Assembly (NCBI GenBank): GCA_024641285.1
Contig: JAHEDH010000012.1
Coordinates: 1 to 40,342, forward strand
Origin: a bacterium
GTDB taxonomy: Bacteria > Actinomycetota > Acidimicrobiia > Spongiisociales > ZC4RG35
Length of the DNA: 40,342 bases
Direction: 5' to 3'
Shown here one piece after another: positions 1 through 8,469 of the stretch (position 1 is the stretch's first letter; each line of letters starts with the position of its first letter). The notes under the pieces are model-generated. The model saw only the letters and a program-made list of their open reading frames with translations, did no database searches and was not told the DNA's origin. A program made the position numbers and the translations under genes.

Positions 1-1
1 C

Positions 2-1972
2 CATCGAGGCCTCGGCGAGGTCAGGGATCGGCACGGCTCGCAGTCCCTCTCGCTCTACATCGGGAACCCGAACGCCCACAGCTATCAGAATTCTCTGGCG
101 ATCCGCCCGCTCGCCAAGGCGTTGGGCTCACCGAACATCTTCTCGGCGTCGACCCTCGATCAGATGCCGAAGCACGTCTCGGCCGGTCACATGTTCGGCT
201 CGCCCGGTGCCATTCCGGTCCCCGACATCGACCGGACCGATCTGATCGTCATCCTGGGCGCCAACCCGTACGAGTCGAACGGCAGTCTCGCAACGGCGCC
301 CGACTGGCCTGGGCGGCTCGAGGCCCTGCGCGCACGGGGCGGGCGGGTCGTCGTCGTGGATCCGAGGCGAACGAAGACGGCGGAGAACGCCGACCAACAC
401 ATCCCGATCGTCCCGGGCACCGACGCGGCACTCCTCATGGCGGTGATAGCGGTGCTGTTCGACGAGTCGTTGGTCGACCTCGGGCGGCTGGAGAGCCACC
501 TCGCGGGCGTCGAGGAGGTCGCAGCCGCAGCGCTCGCCTTCACTCCCGAGACCGTGGCGCCGTTCACCGGAGTCGACGCAGACACGATCCGGGCGCTCGC
601 ACGGGAGATCGCCGCCGCCGAGAGCGCCGCGGTGTACGGGCGGATCGGTACCCACACCGTCGAGTTCGGAACGATCGCATCCTGGGCGGTCGACGTGATC
701 TCGACGCTCACCGGCAATCTCGACGAGCCGGGCGGGATGATGTTCCCGCTGGCACTCCACCAACAGTCGACCAGGGCGGCGCGTGGCTTCAAGACCGGCC
801 GCTGGCGCAGCCGGGTCCGCGATCTGCCGGAGGTCCTGGGCGAGTTGCCTGCCTCGACGATGGTCGATGAGATGACCGAGCCTGGCGTCGGCCAGATCAG
901 GGCGATGATCACCATCGGCGGTAACCCGGCGCTGACCTCACCGGACTCCGAGGCGCTGAACGAAGCGCTCGACTCGCTGGAGTTCATGGTCAGCGTGGAC
1001 CCGTACCTCAACGAGACCACTCGGCACGCAGACGTGCTGCTACCGCCTCCGTCTGCGCTCGAAAAATCGCATTACGACGCCGCCTTCACGTCGCTGTCGG
1101 TTCGCAACTACGCGATGTGGTCTGCGCCCGTCTACGACCGGCCGACCGGACACCCGTCGGAGTTCGACATCCTCGTGAAGTTGACGGTGATCCTCAGCGG
1201 GGCCGGACCAGACGTCGACCCGCAGATGGCTGCAGAGGCGACCCTTGCGGCGCGGGTCGGCTCGGCGGTCGGCGAACCGGGGTCACCGATCGAAGGACGC
1301 GACCCCGATGAGATCCTCCGAGAGCTGTCCGTCCATCCCGAGATCACTGAGCGGTTTCTCGACCTCATGATCCGCACCTCCGCCAGAGGAGACGGATTCG
1401 TCTCCGATCCCGAAGGGTGGTCGCTGGGACGACTGCAACGCCATGAGCACGGCGTCGATCTCGGCCCGCTCGAATCGAGAATTCCCGAGATGCTGGCCAC
1501 CCCCTCCGGCAAGGTCGAACTTGCTCCCGAGCCGATCATCGAGGATCTCGGACGGCTCTCCGAGCGCATCGAACGCAGGCCAGACGGGCTCGTGCTGGTC
1601 GGGCGACGTGAGCTTCGGTCGAACAACTCCTGGCTGCACAACATCGAGGTGCTCGTCAAGGGACGCAACCGGTGCACGCTCCGCCTCCACCCCGACGATG
1701 CCTCCAGGCTGTCCCTCGCCGACGGGGACACGGCCCGCGTGAGGTCCTCGGTAGGCGAGGTCGCAGTCGAAGTCGAGGTCAACGATGAGATGATGGCCGG
1801 CGTCGTCAGCCTTCCGTACGGATGGGGTCATGATCGGGAGGGGTCGAGGCTCGGGACGGCCTCGAGGCGCCCTGGTGTGAACACCAACATCCTCACCGAC
1901 CGCTCGAAGATCGACCCACTGTCCGGCAATGCGGTCCTCAACGGAATCCCGGTGGAGGTCGTGCCGGCGTGA
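2..1972 (+). CDS. Molybdopterin-dependent oxidoreductase, large subunit (5' end cut by window)
   Basis: The frame is open from the window edge, so the track start (TTG at 122) is not the true start and the N-terminus, where any 4Fe-4S cysteines would lie, is missing. The visible part has the molybdopterin oxidoreductase fold of the formate dehydrogenase/nitrate reductase superfamily: a stretch around 'IVILGANPYESNGS', the nucleotide-binding 'GGRVVVVDPRRTKTAE', and 'MITIGGNPALTSPDS'. The C-terminal 120 residues form a molydop-binding beta-barrel ('LRSNNSWLHN', then 'SLPYGWGHD'). It probably catalyses a two-electron redox reaction on a small substrate in the cytoplasm. The substrate cannot be read from the sequence, and no Fe-S or cytochrome partner is in view. 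It overlaps the next gene by 4 bp (GTGA), so the two are translationally coupled. Confidence 0.9.
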   Translation, partial: HRGLGEVRDRHGSQSLSLYIGNPNAHSYQNSLAIRPLAKALGSPNIFSASTLDQMPKHVSAGHMFGSPGAIPVPDIDRTDLIVILGANPYESNGSLATAPDWPGRLEALRARGGRVVVVDPRRTKTAENADQHIPIVPGTDAALLMAVIAVLFDESLVDLGRLESHLAGVEEVAAAALAFTPETVAPFTGVDADTIRALAREIAAAESAAVYGRIGTHTVEFGTIASWAVDVISTLTGNLDEPGGMMFPLALHQQSTRAARGFKTGRWRSRVRDLPEVLGELPASTMVDEMTEPGVGQIRAMITIGGNPALTSPDSEALNEALDSLEFMVSVDPYLNETTRHADVLLPPPSALEKSHYDAAFTSLSVRNYAMWSAPVYDRPTGHPSEFDILVKLTVILSGAGPDVDPQMAAEATLAARVGSAVGEPGSPIEGRDPDEILRELSVHPEITERFLDLMIRTSARGDGFVSDPEGWSLGRLQRHEHGVDLGPLESRIPEMLATPSGKVELAPEPIIEDLGRLSERIERRPDGLVLVGRRELRSNNSWLHNIEVLVKGRNRCTLRLHPDDASRLSLADGDTARVRSSVGEVAVEVEVNDEMMAGVVSLPYGWGHDREGSRLGTASRRPGVNTNILTDRSKIDPLSGNAVLNGIPVEVVPA

Positions 1973-2574
1973 AGCGACTGGTGGGGCTGGTCGCCGTCAC
2001 CTGCGGCTGGCACGCACTGGTCGAATGGACCGAACGGTGGGGAACGCTGCCCTTCGATGCAGAGCGGACGATCCCCGGAGATGGGTTGATCGCGTCCCCC
2101 GCGATGAGCGCCACCAGGGCGATCGTCGTCGACGTCACACCGGACGAGGTCTTTGCATGGTTCGCCCAGATGGGACCGGGTCGCGCAGGCTGGTACAGCT
2201 ACGACCGGATCGACAACGCCGGAGTCGAGAGCGCTCGTGAGATCCACCCCGAGTGGGTCATCACCGAGCCCGGAGTCTCGATGGGCTCGATGGCCGGGAT
2301 CGAGTTCTCGACCGCCGAGGTCGCTCCCGGTCGGCACCTGGTTGTCTCGTTGGCCCCGTCATCGATCATGTCCTTCTCGCTTGCGTATCTGCTCGAGCCC
2401 TGGGGCGAGCACTCCACGCGAGTGGTTGTGCGGGTTCGCGGGGTCTCGAACCGAGGCCGGTGGCTCGATCCGCTCATCAGATACCTGCTCGGGCCGGGCG
2501 ATTTCGTCATGGTTCGCCGGCAGCTGTTCGGGGTCAAGGAGCGCGCCGAACGGATCGGGTCCGCTCGTCGATGA
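1969..2574 (+). CDS. SRPBCC-like (START/polyketide cyclase fold) protein of unknown function
   Basis: A 201-residue protein that starts with GTG overlapping the stop of the molybdopterin enzyme. After a short hydrophobic N-terminus, the segments 'IVVDVTPDEVFAWFAQMGPG' and 'GWYSYDRIDNAG', and a C-terminal helix ending 'VMVRRQLFGVKERAE', match the layout of SRPBCC ligand-binding proteins: an alpha/beta grip with a C-terminal helix. Such proteins bind lipids or hydrophobic ligands, and some are cyclases. I see no catalytic signature. The overlap suggests a role linked to the oxidoreductase, but that is inference. The following gene starts 13 bp later, so it is likely cotranscribed with metY. Confidence 0.65.
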   Translation: MKRLVGLVAVTCGWHALVEWTERWGTLPFDAERTIPGDGLIASPAMSATRAIVVDVTPDEVFAWFAQMGPGRAGWYSYDRIDNAGVESAREIHPEWVITEPGVSMGSMAGIEFSTAEVAPGRHLVVSLAPSSIMSFSLAYLLEPWGEHSTRVVVRVRGVSNRGRWLDPLIRYLLGPGDFVMVRRQLFGVKERAERIGSARR

Positions 2575-2587
2575 GTGGGTAGCCTCA

Positions 2588-3886
2588 ATGGCCGTGAAGC
2601 CAGACATCCCGTCGTTCGAGACGCTCACGATCCACGCAGGGGCTCAGCCGGATCCGGTGACCGGCGCTCGGACGACGCCGATCTACAAGACCACGTCGTT
2701 CATGTTCGAGAGCACCGAGCACGCCGCAGCGCTGTTCAACCTGGAGGTGCCCGGACACATCTACTCGCGGATTTCGAATCCGACCGTCGCCGTGTTCGAG
2801 GAGCGCATGGCGGCGCTCGAAGGCGGTGTCGGAGCTGTCGCGACCGCCTCGGGCCAGGCGGCGCTGTTTCTGGCGGTCGCCACCCTGATGGGATCTGGTG
2901 GCCACATCGTCAGCTCATCCGCGGTCTACGGCGGCACCGCCAACCTGTTCCTCCACACGCTGCCGAGATTCGGGATCACGACCACGTTCGTCGATCCACG
3001 TGATCACGCGGCGATCGAGGCGGCCATCACCGACGAGACGCGGCTCGTCCACGGCGAGACGATCGGCAACCCGTCCATGCCGGTACTCGACATCGCGGCG
3101 GTCTCGACGATCGCGCATCGCAACGACGTACCGCTCATGGTCGACTCGACCTTCGCCAGTCCTGCGCTGTGCCGCCCGATCGAGTGGGGAGCAGACATCG
3201 TCATGCACTCGGCGACCAAATTCATCGGTGGTCATGGAACCGTCGTCGGAGGAGTGCTCGTGGACGGTGGGCGCTTCGATTGGGAGGCTTCGGGCCGCTT
3301 CCCGACCCTGACGGAGCCCTACGCCGCATATCACGACATCGACTTCGTCGACGAGTTCGGCCCGGCGGCATTCGTGTCTCGGGCTCGGGCCGAAGGCCTC
3401 CGGGACTTCGGCGCCGTGATGGCGGCCGACACGGCGTTCTCGATGATCCAGGGCCTCGAGACGCTCCCGATCCGCATGGCGCGCCACGTGGCAAACGCGA
3501 CAGCGGTCGCCGAGTTCCTCGAGGCGGCACCCGAGGTCCTCTGGGTGGCCTACCCGGGGCTGGACAGCCACCCCGACCGCGAACTGTCTTCGAGGCTCCT
3601 CCCACATGGAGCGGGCTCGATCTTCTCGTTCGGCATTCGGGGCGGCCGCAAGGCGGGGGCGGCGTTCATCGAGTCTCTCGAGCTGTGGTCGCACCTCGCC
3701 AACGTGGGCGACGTCCGGTCGCTGGTCATCCATCCCGGTTCGACCACCCATCAGCAGATGACGGCAGATCAGCTCGCCGCCGCGGGCATCGGCGAGGAGC
3801 TGATTCGCCTCTCGGTCGGCCTCGAGGATCCCGACGATCTGATCGCCGACCTCCGGCGGGCGCTGAAGGTCTCCCAGCGCGCATGA
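2588..3886 (+). CDS. metY: O-acetylhomoserine sulfhydrylase (PLP-dependent, Cys/Met metabolism family)
   Basis: A 432-residue protein, the usual length for O-acetylhomoserine aminocarboxypropyltransferase. It converts O-acetylhomoserine and sulfide to homocysteine in the cytoplasm. It begins 'FETLTIHAGAQPDP' like MetY, has the tyrosine-containing 'YSRISNPT' phosphate-site loop, 'VDSTFASP', and the PLP lysine K211 in 'MHSATKFIGGHG'. The long insertion 'GRFPTLTEPYAAYHDID' separates MetY from cystathionine gamma-synthase. The ORF track extends upstream to 2153 in the same frame, but the family N-terminus fits the ATG at 2588. MetX, which makes its substrate, is encoded 2.5 kb downstream on the same strand. 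The stop overlaps the next start (ATGA). A closely related cystathionine synthase or gamma-lyase role is less likely. Confidence 0.9.
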   Translation: MAVKPDIPSFETLTIHAGAQPDPVTGARTTPIYKTTSFMFESTEHAAALFNLEVPGHIYSRISNPTVAVFEERMAALEGGVGAVATASGQAALFLAVATLMGSGGHIVSSSAVYGGTANLFLHTLPRFGITTTFVDPRDHAAIEAAITDETRLVHGETIGNPSMPVLDIAAVSTIAHRNDVPLMVDSTFASPALCRPIEWGADIVMHSATKFIGGHGTVVGGVLVDGGRFDWEASGRFPTLTEPYAAYHDIDFVDEFGPAAFVSRARAEGLRDFGAVMAADTAFSMIQGLETLPIRMARHVANATAVAEFLEAAPEVLWVAYPGLDSHPDRELSSRLLPHGAGSIFSFGIRGGRKAGAAFIESLELWSHLANVGDVRSLVIHPGSTTHQQMTADQLAAAGIGEELIRLSVGLEDPDDLIADLRRALKVSQRA

Positions 3887-4689
3887 GAGAGATCACGATC
3901 TGGGGGAGGACGGCCGCGGTGCACCTCGAGTTGCCGCAGGTCGATACAGAAGCCCCGGATGTGGCGCTCGTGCACGGCGCCGGTTTCGATCACAGCGTCT
4001 GGCGATTCCAGACGCGCGCCCTCGCAGGTCGCGGGCACCGGGTGTTCGCGCCCGACCTGCCTGGCCACGGGCGGAGCGAAGGCCCGGCCCTGGAGAGCAT
4101 TGCAGAGATGCAGGGCTGGCTGGGGGAGGTGCTCTCCAACCTCGGAAGCGAGACGGCGGTGCTGGCGGGTCACTCGATGGGATCGTTCGTCGCGCTCGAA
4201 CGTGCAACGTCTGCGCCCGAATCGGTACTTGGAATCGTGCTCGTGGCGACATCCGACCGCATGCAGGTCCATCCCGAACTGCTCGAGACCGCCGCCTGCC
4301 AGGACACGCAAGCCATCGACCTGATGATCGGTTGGATGCACTCCGGCAAGCAGCGGTACGGCGGGCATCGCAGCGCGGGCTCGTGGTCGATGGGCCTGTC
4401 CCGCGCACTGCTCGAGGCAAACCTCGGTGCACTCGGCATCGATCTCGCCACATGCAATGCCCACGACCCGACGATCGCAGCTATGAGGGCTCGGACTCGG
4501 GCACTCGCCCTGCTGGGAGGCGCCGACAGGATGACACCCCCACGGGCAGGACTCAGGTTGTCGTCGCTCATCGAAGGCTGCGAGTCCGTCGTGCTCGACG
4601 GAGCCGGTCACAACGCCCTCTACGACCAGGCAGAAGACGTCAACCGGGAGATCACCCGGTTCCTGACCGGGTTGAGCGGAGGTCGGTGA
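3883..4689 (+). CDS. Alpha/beta-fold hydrolase
   Basis: A 268-residue alpha/beta hydrolase. It shows the oxyanion motif 'LVHGAGFDHSVW', 'DLPGHGRS', the nucleophile elbow GHSMG (S98), the acid D215 in 'LGGADRMTPP' and H243 in 'DGAGHNAL', so the triad is complete. The substrate is unknown; esterases, C-C hydrolases and thioesterases share this pattern. The start ATG overlaps the metY stop and the stop overlaps the start of the kinase gene by one base, so it is embedded in the metY-metX operon. MetX itself belongs to the same superfamily, but this protein is much shorter and lacks MetX motifs. A role in clearing an acyl-homoserine or thioester by-product would be speculation. Confidence 0.85.
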   Translation: MREITIWGRTAAVHLELPQVDTEAPDVALVHGAGFDHSVWRFQTRALAGRGHRVFAPDLPGHGRSEGPALESIAEMQGWLGEVLSNLGSETAVLAGHSMGSFVALERATSAPESVLGIVLVATSDRMQVHPELLETAACQDTQAIDLMIGWMHSGKQRYGGHRSAGSWSMGLSRALLEANLGALGIDLATCNAHDPTIAAMRARTRALALLGGADRMTPPRAGLRLSSLIEGCESVVLDGAGHNALYDQAEDVNREITRFLTGLSGGR

Positions 4690-6326
4690 TGGCCGAGAGA
4701 ACCGATCGGCGGCTGCTGTCGGCGGGAGTGATCATCCTCACCGTTGCCGCCCTGACATTCGGCGCGATCGGCCTGATCACCTCCGACAATGCGTGGTACG
4801 GCGCGGCGATCAGCGCCATCGTGGCCGCCGGCGTCCCGGCGGTTCAGCTCCTGGTAGCGAAACCACGACTCGAGCTCGCGGTCGGGTGGGCGGCACTCGT
4901 CATCGCCGTTTCCCAGGGGATCGTGAACGTGCCCGAGGCCCGGCCGCTCTCGGGCGTGTCCCTCGTCGTGCTCGGTGTGGCCGCCGCAACCTTCCTGCAT
5001 CGACGGCTGCAGCTCATCGCAGGCGGCGTCTGGGCGGTTGCCCTCGTCGGACTGTCCGTCTGGTGGGATCCGGATGGCGGCCTGGCGTTCGGCTTGGGCC
5101 TCGCCGGCGGCCTGGTGTTCATGCTCTGGATCCAGCTCGAATTGCAGGCGGCCTACCGCCGCAGCCAACGGGCACGGTTGCGGTCGGATGCGCTCGTGTC
5201 CCGATCGCTCGTGCCGATCCTCGACTTCGACTTCTCGCCGATCGCCCCCGAACTGGCGGAACTGCACAGCCGTCACGGCGACCTCGAGGTGGCGCTCCGT
5301 TCCGACCGGGACCTCTTGGACGATCTCTTCTCGAGGGTCCGGGTTCGGGACATGAACGCCGCGGCGGAAGCAGACCTGGCGGCGAATGGCGTCGAGTTCC
5401 CGGCACCGGCGTGGACGGGGGTCCACCCCTCGAACCGTGATGCCGGCTCCTCGTGGTTGGCGGCGATCGGCCGTGGTGAGCGTCAGTGGGATGGTGTCAT
5501 CTGGCTCTCGGGACCCGGCGAGGTCGGAGCGTGGTATCGGGTGAGGCACATCATCCCGGACGACGAGACACGCGACCTGTCCCGCACGATCGTGACCGGG
5601 ATGAACATCACCGAGCTCAAGGAAGCCCAGGCGCGGCTCAGCACCCTCGATCAGGCCAAGAACGAGTTCATCGCCACGATCGCGCACGAGATGCGAAACC
5701 CCCTGGCGGGGGTCGTCGGCTTCTCTTCCGAGCTGTCGAACAACCTGGACCTGTACGAGCCCGAGGTGATCCGGGAGATGGCGACGTTGATCAACCGTCA
5801 GAGCGCCGAGATCTCCTACATCCTGGATGACCTGATGGCCGCCGCATCCGCCGAGATGGCGGCGCTCAAGATCGTTCGTGAGCCCTTCGACGTCGGGCTG
5901 CTGGTTCGCGGCGTCGTCGAGACCACCGGCAGCAAGCTGGAGGCGTCGGACGCGACCGGGACGTACGCCGTCGCCGACCCGGTCCGAACACGCCAGATCA
6001 TCCGCAACCTCGTCACCAACGCCGACCGGTACGGCGGCCCCAACCGGCGGATCGAGGTCACATCGGTCGGTCGCCGGCTGAGGATCTCGGTGATCGACGA
6101 CGGACCGGGTCTCACCGACGAGCGTGTCGCCCAGATCTTCGGGAGCTTCGGGCATGTCGCCAGCTCCGGAGTCGAGGGGTCGATGGGTCTGGGACTGAAC
6201 GTCTCCCGGATGCTCGCCGACCTGATGGGCACCAAACTCGTCTATGAGCGCTTCGGCAGTGAGACGCACTTCTCGATCGACCTCGACCTCGCAGACGTCT
6301 CCGACGTCGCAAGCGGCGACGCCTGA
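4689..6326 (+). CDS. Membrane sensor histidine kinase, orphan
   Basis: A 545-residue protein. Residues 1-155 contain about five or six hydrophobic segments, so it is anchored in the cytoplasmic membrane. A PAS-like region follows (about 190-310; 'MNITELKEAQ' is typical of the PAS/PAC boundary), then HisKA with phospho-accepting H333 in 'AHEMRNPLAGVVGF' and an HATPase with N box 'IIRNLVTNADRYGG' and G1 'DDGPGL'. The G2 box reads 'GSMGLGLNVSRML'. All core kinase residues seem present. No response regulator is encoded in the window. The start overlaps the hydrolase stop (TGATG), and metX follows 36 bp after the stop. Regulation of methionine or sulfur genes is only suggested by position. Confidence 0.88.
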   Translation: MAERTDRRLLSAGVIILTVAALTFGAIGLITSDNAWYGAAISAIVAAGVPAVQLLVAKPRLELAVGWAALVIAVSQGIVNVPEARPLSGVSLVVLGVAAATFLHRRLQLIAGGVWAVALVGLSVWWDPDGGLAFGLGLAGGLVFMLWIQLELQAAYRRSQRARLRSDALVSRSLVPILDFDFSPIAPELAELHSRHGDLEVALRSDRDLLDDLFSRVRVRDMNAAAEADLAANGVEFPAPAWTGVHPSNRDAGSSWLAAIGRGERQWDGVIWLSGPGEVGAWYRVRHIIPDDETRDLSRTIVTGMNITELKEAQARLSTLDQAKNEFIATIAHEMRNPLAGVVGFSSELSNNLDLYEPEVIREMATLINRQSAEISYILDDLMAAASAEMAALKIVREPFDVGLLVRGVVETTGSKLEASDATGTYAVADPVRTRQIIRNLVTNADRYGGPNRRIEVTSVGRRLRISVIDDGPGLTDERVAQIFGSFGHVASSGVEGSMGLGLNVSRMLADLMGTKLVYERFGSETHFSIDLDLADVSDVASGDA

Positions 6327-6328
6327 TC

Positions 6329-6334
6329 TAGGGT
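6329..6334 (+). promoter_or_regulatory. metX: Candidate -10 element (TAGGGT) for metX
   Basis: TANNNT hexamer between the kinase stop and metX. With the usual 6-7 nt to the start of transcription it gives a leader of about 20 nt that holds AGGA (6352-6355) before ATG 6363. I see no clear -35. Confidence 0.4.
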
Positions 6335-6362
6335 TGTGACCCCACAGTCTCAGGACAAACCG

Positions 6363-7517
6363 ATGCACACGTCCCGCTCCGTCGGACCAACGCAAACGCA
6401 CATCCACCGGCTCTCCGGTGAGTTCGTCACGCAGTCCGGAGCGGTGCTTCCCGAGGTCGATCTGGCCTACGAGCTGTATGGCGAGATCAACGATCGGCGC
6501 GACAACGTCATCCTCGTGTTCCATGCCCTCACCGGCAGCCAGCACGCAGCCGGACAATGTGACGCCGTGCCAGTGGTCGGTGAACGCTGGACCGACGACC
6601 TCCGGACAGGCTGGTGGGACGGCTACGTCGGCCCCGAGCGCGGGATCGACACGGACAGGTATGCGGTGTTGTGCGTGAACTACCTCGGTGGGTGCTACGG
6701 ATCGACCGGACCGGCGTCGATCGATCCTTCGACGGGCTCACCGTACGGCGGCTCGTTCCCGACGCTCACGCTGACCGACATCGTCGATTCGCAGGCCCGG
6801 CTCCTCGACGAGCTCGGCATCCACACGCTGCACGCCGTGATCGGGGGTTCGGTCGGCGGGTTGATGTGCGCCGTCTTCGCAACGAAGTATCCGGATCGGG
6901 TGAAGGTCGTCATCCCGATCGCCGCCGGATTCGGCGTGACCTCGTTGCAGGTGCTGCACAACTTCGAGCAGATGTTCGCCATCGTCACCGACCCGGCCTT
7001 CAAGGGAGGCGACTACTACCCCGGGCCGGGCCCAGAGCTGGGTCTGAGCCTCGCCAGGATGATCGGGCACAAGACCTTCGTGTCGCTCGACGCGCTGCAG
7101 GAGCGGGCCCGGAGTGAGATCGCGTCGCACGTGAACATCGGTGGCTACGAGGTCGGTCATCCGATCGAGTCCTACATGCTGCACCAGGCGCAGAAGTTCA
7201 CGCGGCGCTTCGACGCCAACACCTACCTGCGGATCATGATGGTGTGGCAGCAGTTCGATCTCGTCGGGGAGGTGGGTGGCGGCTCGATCCCGCAGCTGCT
7301 CGAGCGCTGCCGTGATCAGCGCTGGCAGATCTTCACCATCGATTCGGACGTCTGCTTCTATCCCGACGAGCAGACCGACATGGTCGAGACGCTGAAACGC
7401 TCGAGGGTGCCGGTGAGGCGGTTCACCGTTCACTCGGACAAAGGCCACGATTCGTTCCTGACCGAGCCCGAGCTCTACACCGCCCTGCTGCGCGACGCCC
7501 TCACCGGCCACTGGTGA
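6363..7517 (+). CDS. metX: Homoserine O-acetyltransferase
   Basis: Transfers an acyl group from acyl-CoA to homoserine, the first committed step of methionine synthesis, feeding MetY upstream. The MetX motifs are present: 'GAVLPEVDLAYELYGE', 'HALTGSQHAAG', 'NYLGGCYGSTGP', nucleophile S163 in 'GGSVGG', D329 and H362 ('DKGHDSF'). Acetyl versus succinyl specificity cannot be told by eye. The track start is GTG 6336, but I prefer ATG 6363: it has AGGA 7 nt upstream, and a TAGGGT hexamer at 6329-6334 sits where a -10 would give a short leader, which would make the GTG untranscribed. The product is then 384 residues. A long hairpin terminator follows the stop. Confidence 0.9.
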   Translation: MHTSRSVGPTQTHIHRLSGEFVTQSGAVLPEVDLAYELYGEINDRRDNVILVFHALTGSQHAAGQCDAVPVVGERWTDDLRTGWWDGYVGPERGIDTDRYAVLCVNYLGGCYGSTGPASIDPSTGSPYGGSFPTLTLTDIVDSQARLLDELGIHTLHAVIGGSVGGLMCAVFATKYPDRVKVVIPIAAGFGVTSLQVLHNFEQMFAIVTDPAFKGGDYYPGPGPELGLSLARMIGHKTFVSLDALQERARSEIASHVNIGGYEVGHPIESYMLHQAQKFTRRFDANTYLRIMMVWQQFDLVGEVGGGSIPQLLERCRDQRWQIFTIDSDVCFYPDEQTDMVETLKRSRVPVRRFTVHSDKGHDSFLTEPELYTALLRDALTGHW

Positions 7518-7521
7518 GCCC

Positions 7522-7570
7522 GTTCTTGTGACGCCTGACCACCCATGTGGTGGTTCAGCGTCACAAGAAC
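7522..7570. terminator. Long bidirectional hairpin between convergent metX and TIGR03084-like gene
   Basis: GTTCTTGTGACGC (7522-7534) pairs perfectly with GCGTCACAAGAAC (7558-7570). Inside it CTGACCACC pairs with GGTGGTTCAG with one bulged T, leaving a CATGT loop, so the stem is about 22 bp. It fills almost the whole gap between two convergent stops. There is no strong T-run on either side, so Rho-independent release may be weak. The structure could also be a REP-like element. Confidence 0.8.
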
Positions 7571-7574
7571 GACC

Positions 7575-8348
7575 TCACAACGGACTGCGGCCGGGGCCGG
7601 GGGGGCCGGCGAAGGCCTGGGCGATCGACATCCACTCGTGGGCGATCGGGCCTTCCATGACCAGGTGCGTGTCGTCGAGGTGTCGCCGCTGGGTGACGAC
7701 GAGGCAGAAGTCCTCGAGCGGTCCGGTCACCGAGTTCGACGACGCGTCGTTCCACACTCTCACGGTGCCCGTCGGCCCGCGCAAGGCCACGCGGACTCGC
7801 TCGTCCGGAGCCTCCAATCCTCGGTTCTCATAGGAGAACCGGAAGGTCCGGATTCCCAACTCGGCGATGTGGAACAGGCGGTCGGTCGGCTGCCGGTCGA
7901 CGCCTAGCGCGTCGACGATGTCCTGGCCATGCGCCCAGGTCTCCATGATCCTGGCGATGACGAACGAGCGAGCCCGCATCGGCGGTCCGTACCAGGGGAT
8001 CCGCTCATCGGGATCGCGCCCTTCGAGCGCCGACGCCAGGTCGTCGCCTGAGCGAACGAGCCACTCGATCAGCTCGCCGGGCTCCATTTCACGCCCGCGA
8101 GCCAGGTGTTGGTCCATGTACACGTCGGCTCCGACCTCGGCCATGGCGGCGACGCCGGCGAAGAAGGCGTCAGGATCCGATACCGCCTTGGTCGCCTCGT
8201 CGTCGAAGAACGCCAGATGAGAGACCTGATCTCGCACCATCCACGGCTGCGCGGGGGTCGGCAGGTCGAAGCTCCTGGGGCCGGCCGCCTCGAGGATGTC
8301 GATCAGCTCGGCCCGCTCAGCCAGAAAGTCTTTGATGGCCCGTCGCAT
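7575..8348 (-). CDS. TIGR03084-type protein (DinB/MDMPI-like metal-binding fold)
   Basis: A 257-residue protein. The N-terminal half resembles the mycothiol-dependent maleylpyruvate isomerase (MDMPI) N domain: 'FDLPTPAQPWMVRDQVSHLAFFD' followed by 'METWAHGQDIVDALG', whose His and Glu residues are the usual metal ligands of this four-helix DinB fold. The C-terminal half is a small beta domain ('VRVALRGPTGTVRVWND') as in the TIGR03084 family of actinobacteria. Its reaction is unknown; relatives are thiol-dependent isomerases or transferases, and mycothiol use is an inference. TAGCCT lies 9 nt before the ATG, compatible with a nearly leaderless message. It converges on metX. Confidence 0.75.
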   Translation of the reverse strand: MRRAIKDFLAERAELIDILEAAGPRSFDLPTPAQPWMVRDQVSHLAFFDDEATKAVSDPDAFFAGVAAMAEVGADVYMDQHLARGREMEPGELIEWLVRSGDDLASALEGRDPDERIPWYGPPMRARSFVIARIMETWAHGQDIVDALGVDRQPTDRLFHIAELGIRTFRFSYENRGLEAPDERVRVALRGPTGTVRVWNDASSNSVTGPLEDFCLVVTQRRHLDDTHLVMEGPIAHEWMSIAQAFAGPPGPGRSPL

Positions 8349-8370
8349 CGAAGAGCGAGGCTAGCTGTTG

Positions 8371-8405
8371 CGGCTTCCGGCTTCCGGCTGCCGGCTGCCG
8401 GCTAC
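8371..8405. repeat. Degenerate heptamer array CGGCTKC x5
   Basis: Reads CGGCTTC CGGCTTC CGGCTGC CGGCTGC CGGCTAC in perfect 7-bp register, in the 121-bp spacer between two minus-strand genes. The 19-mer CCGGCTGCCGGCTACCAGC at its end recurs on the other strand near 39645-39663. Confidence 0.85.
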
Positions 8406-8469
8406 CAGCCCTTCGGATTCGGACCGTCTTGGCTCTCCGGCGGCTGCGGAGGCGGGCAACGCGCTCCCT

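Noticed and set aside
4620-6557. 645-aa minus-strand ORF
   Set aside because: Antisense to the histidine kinase and metX start; no recognisable domain.
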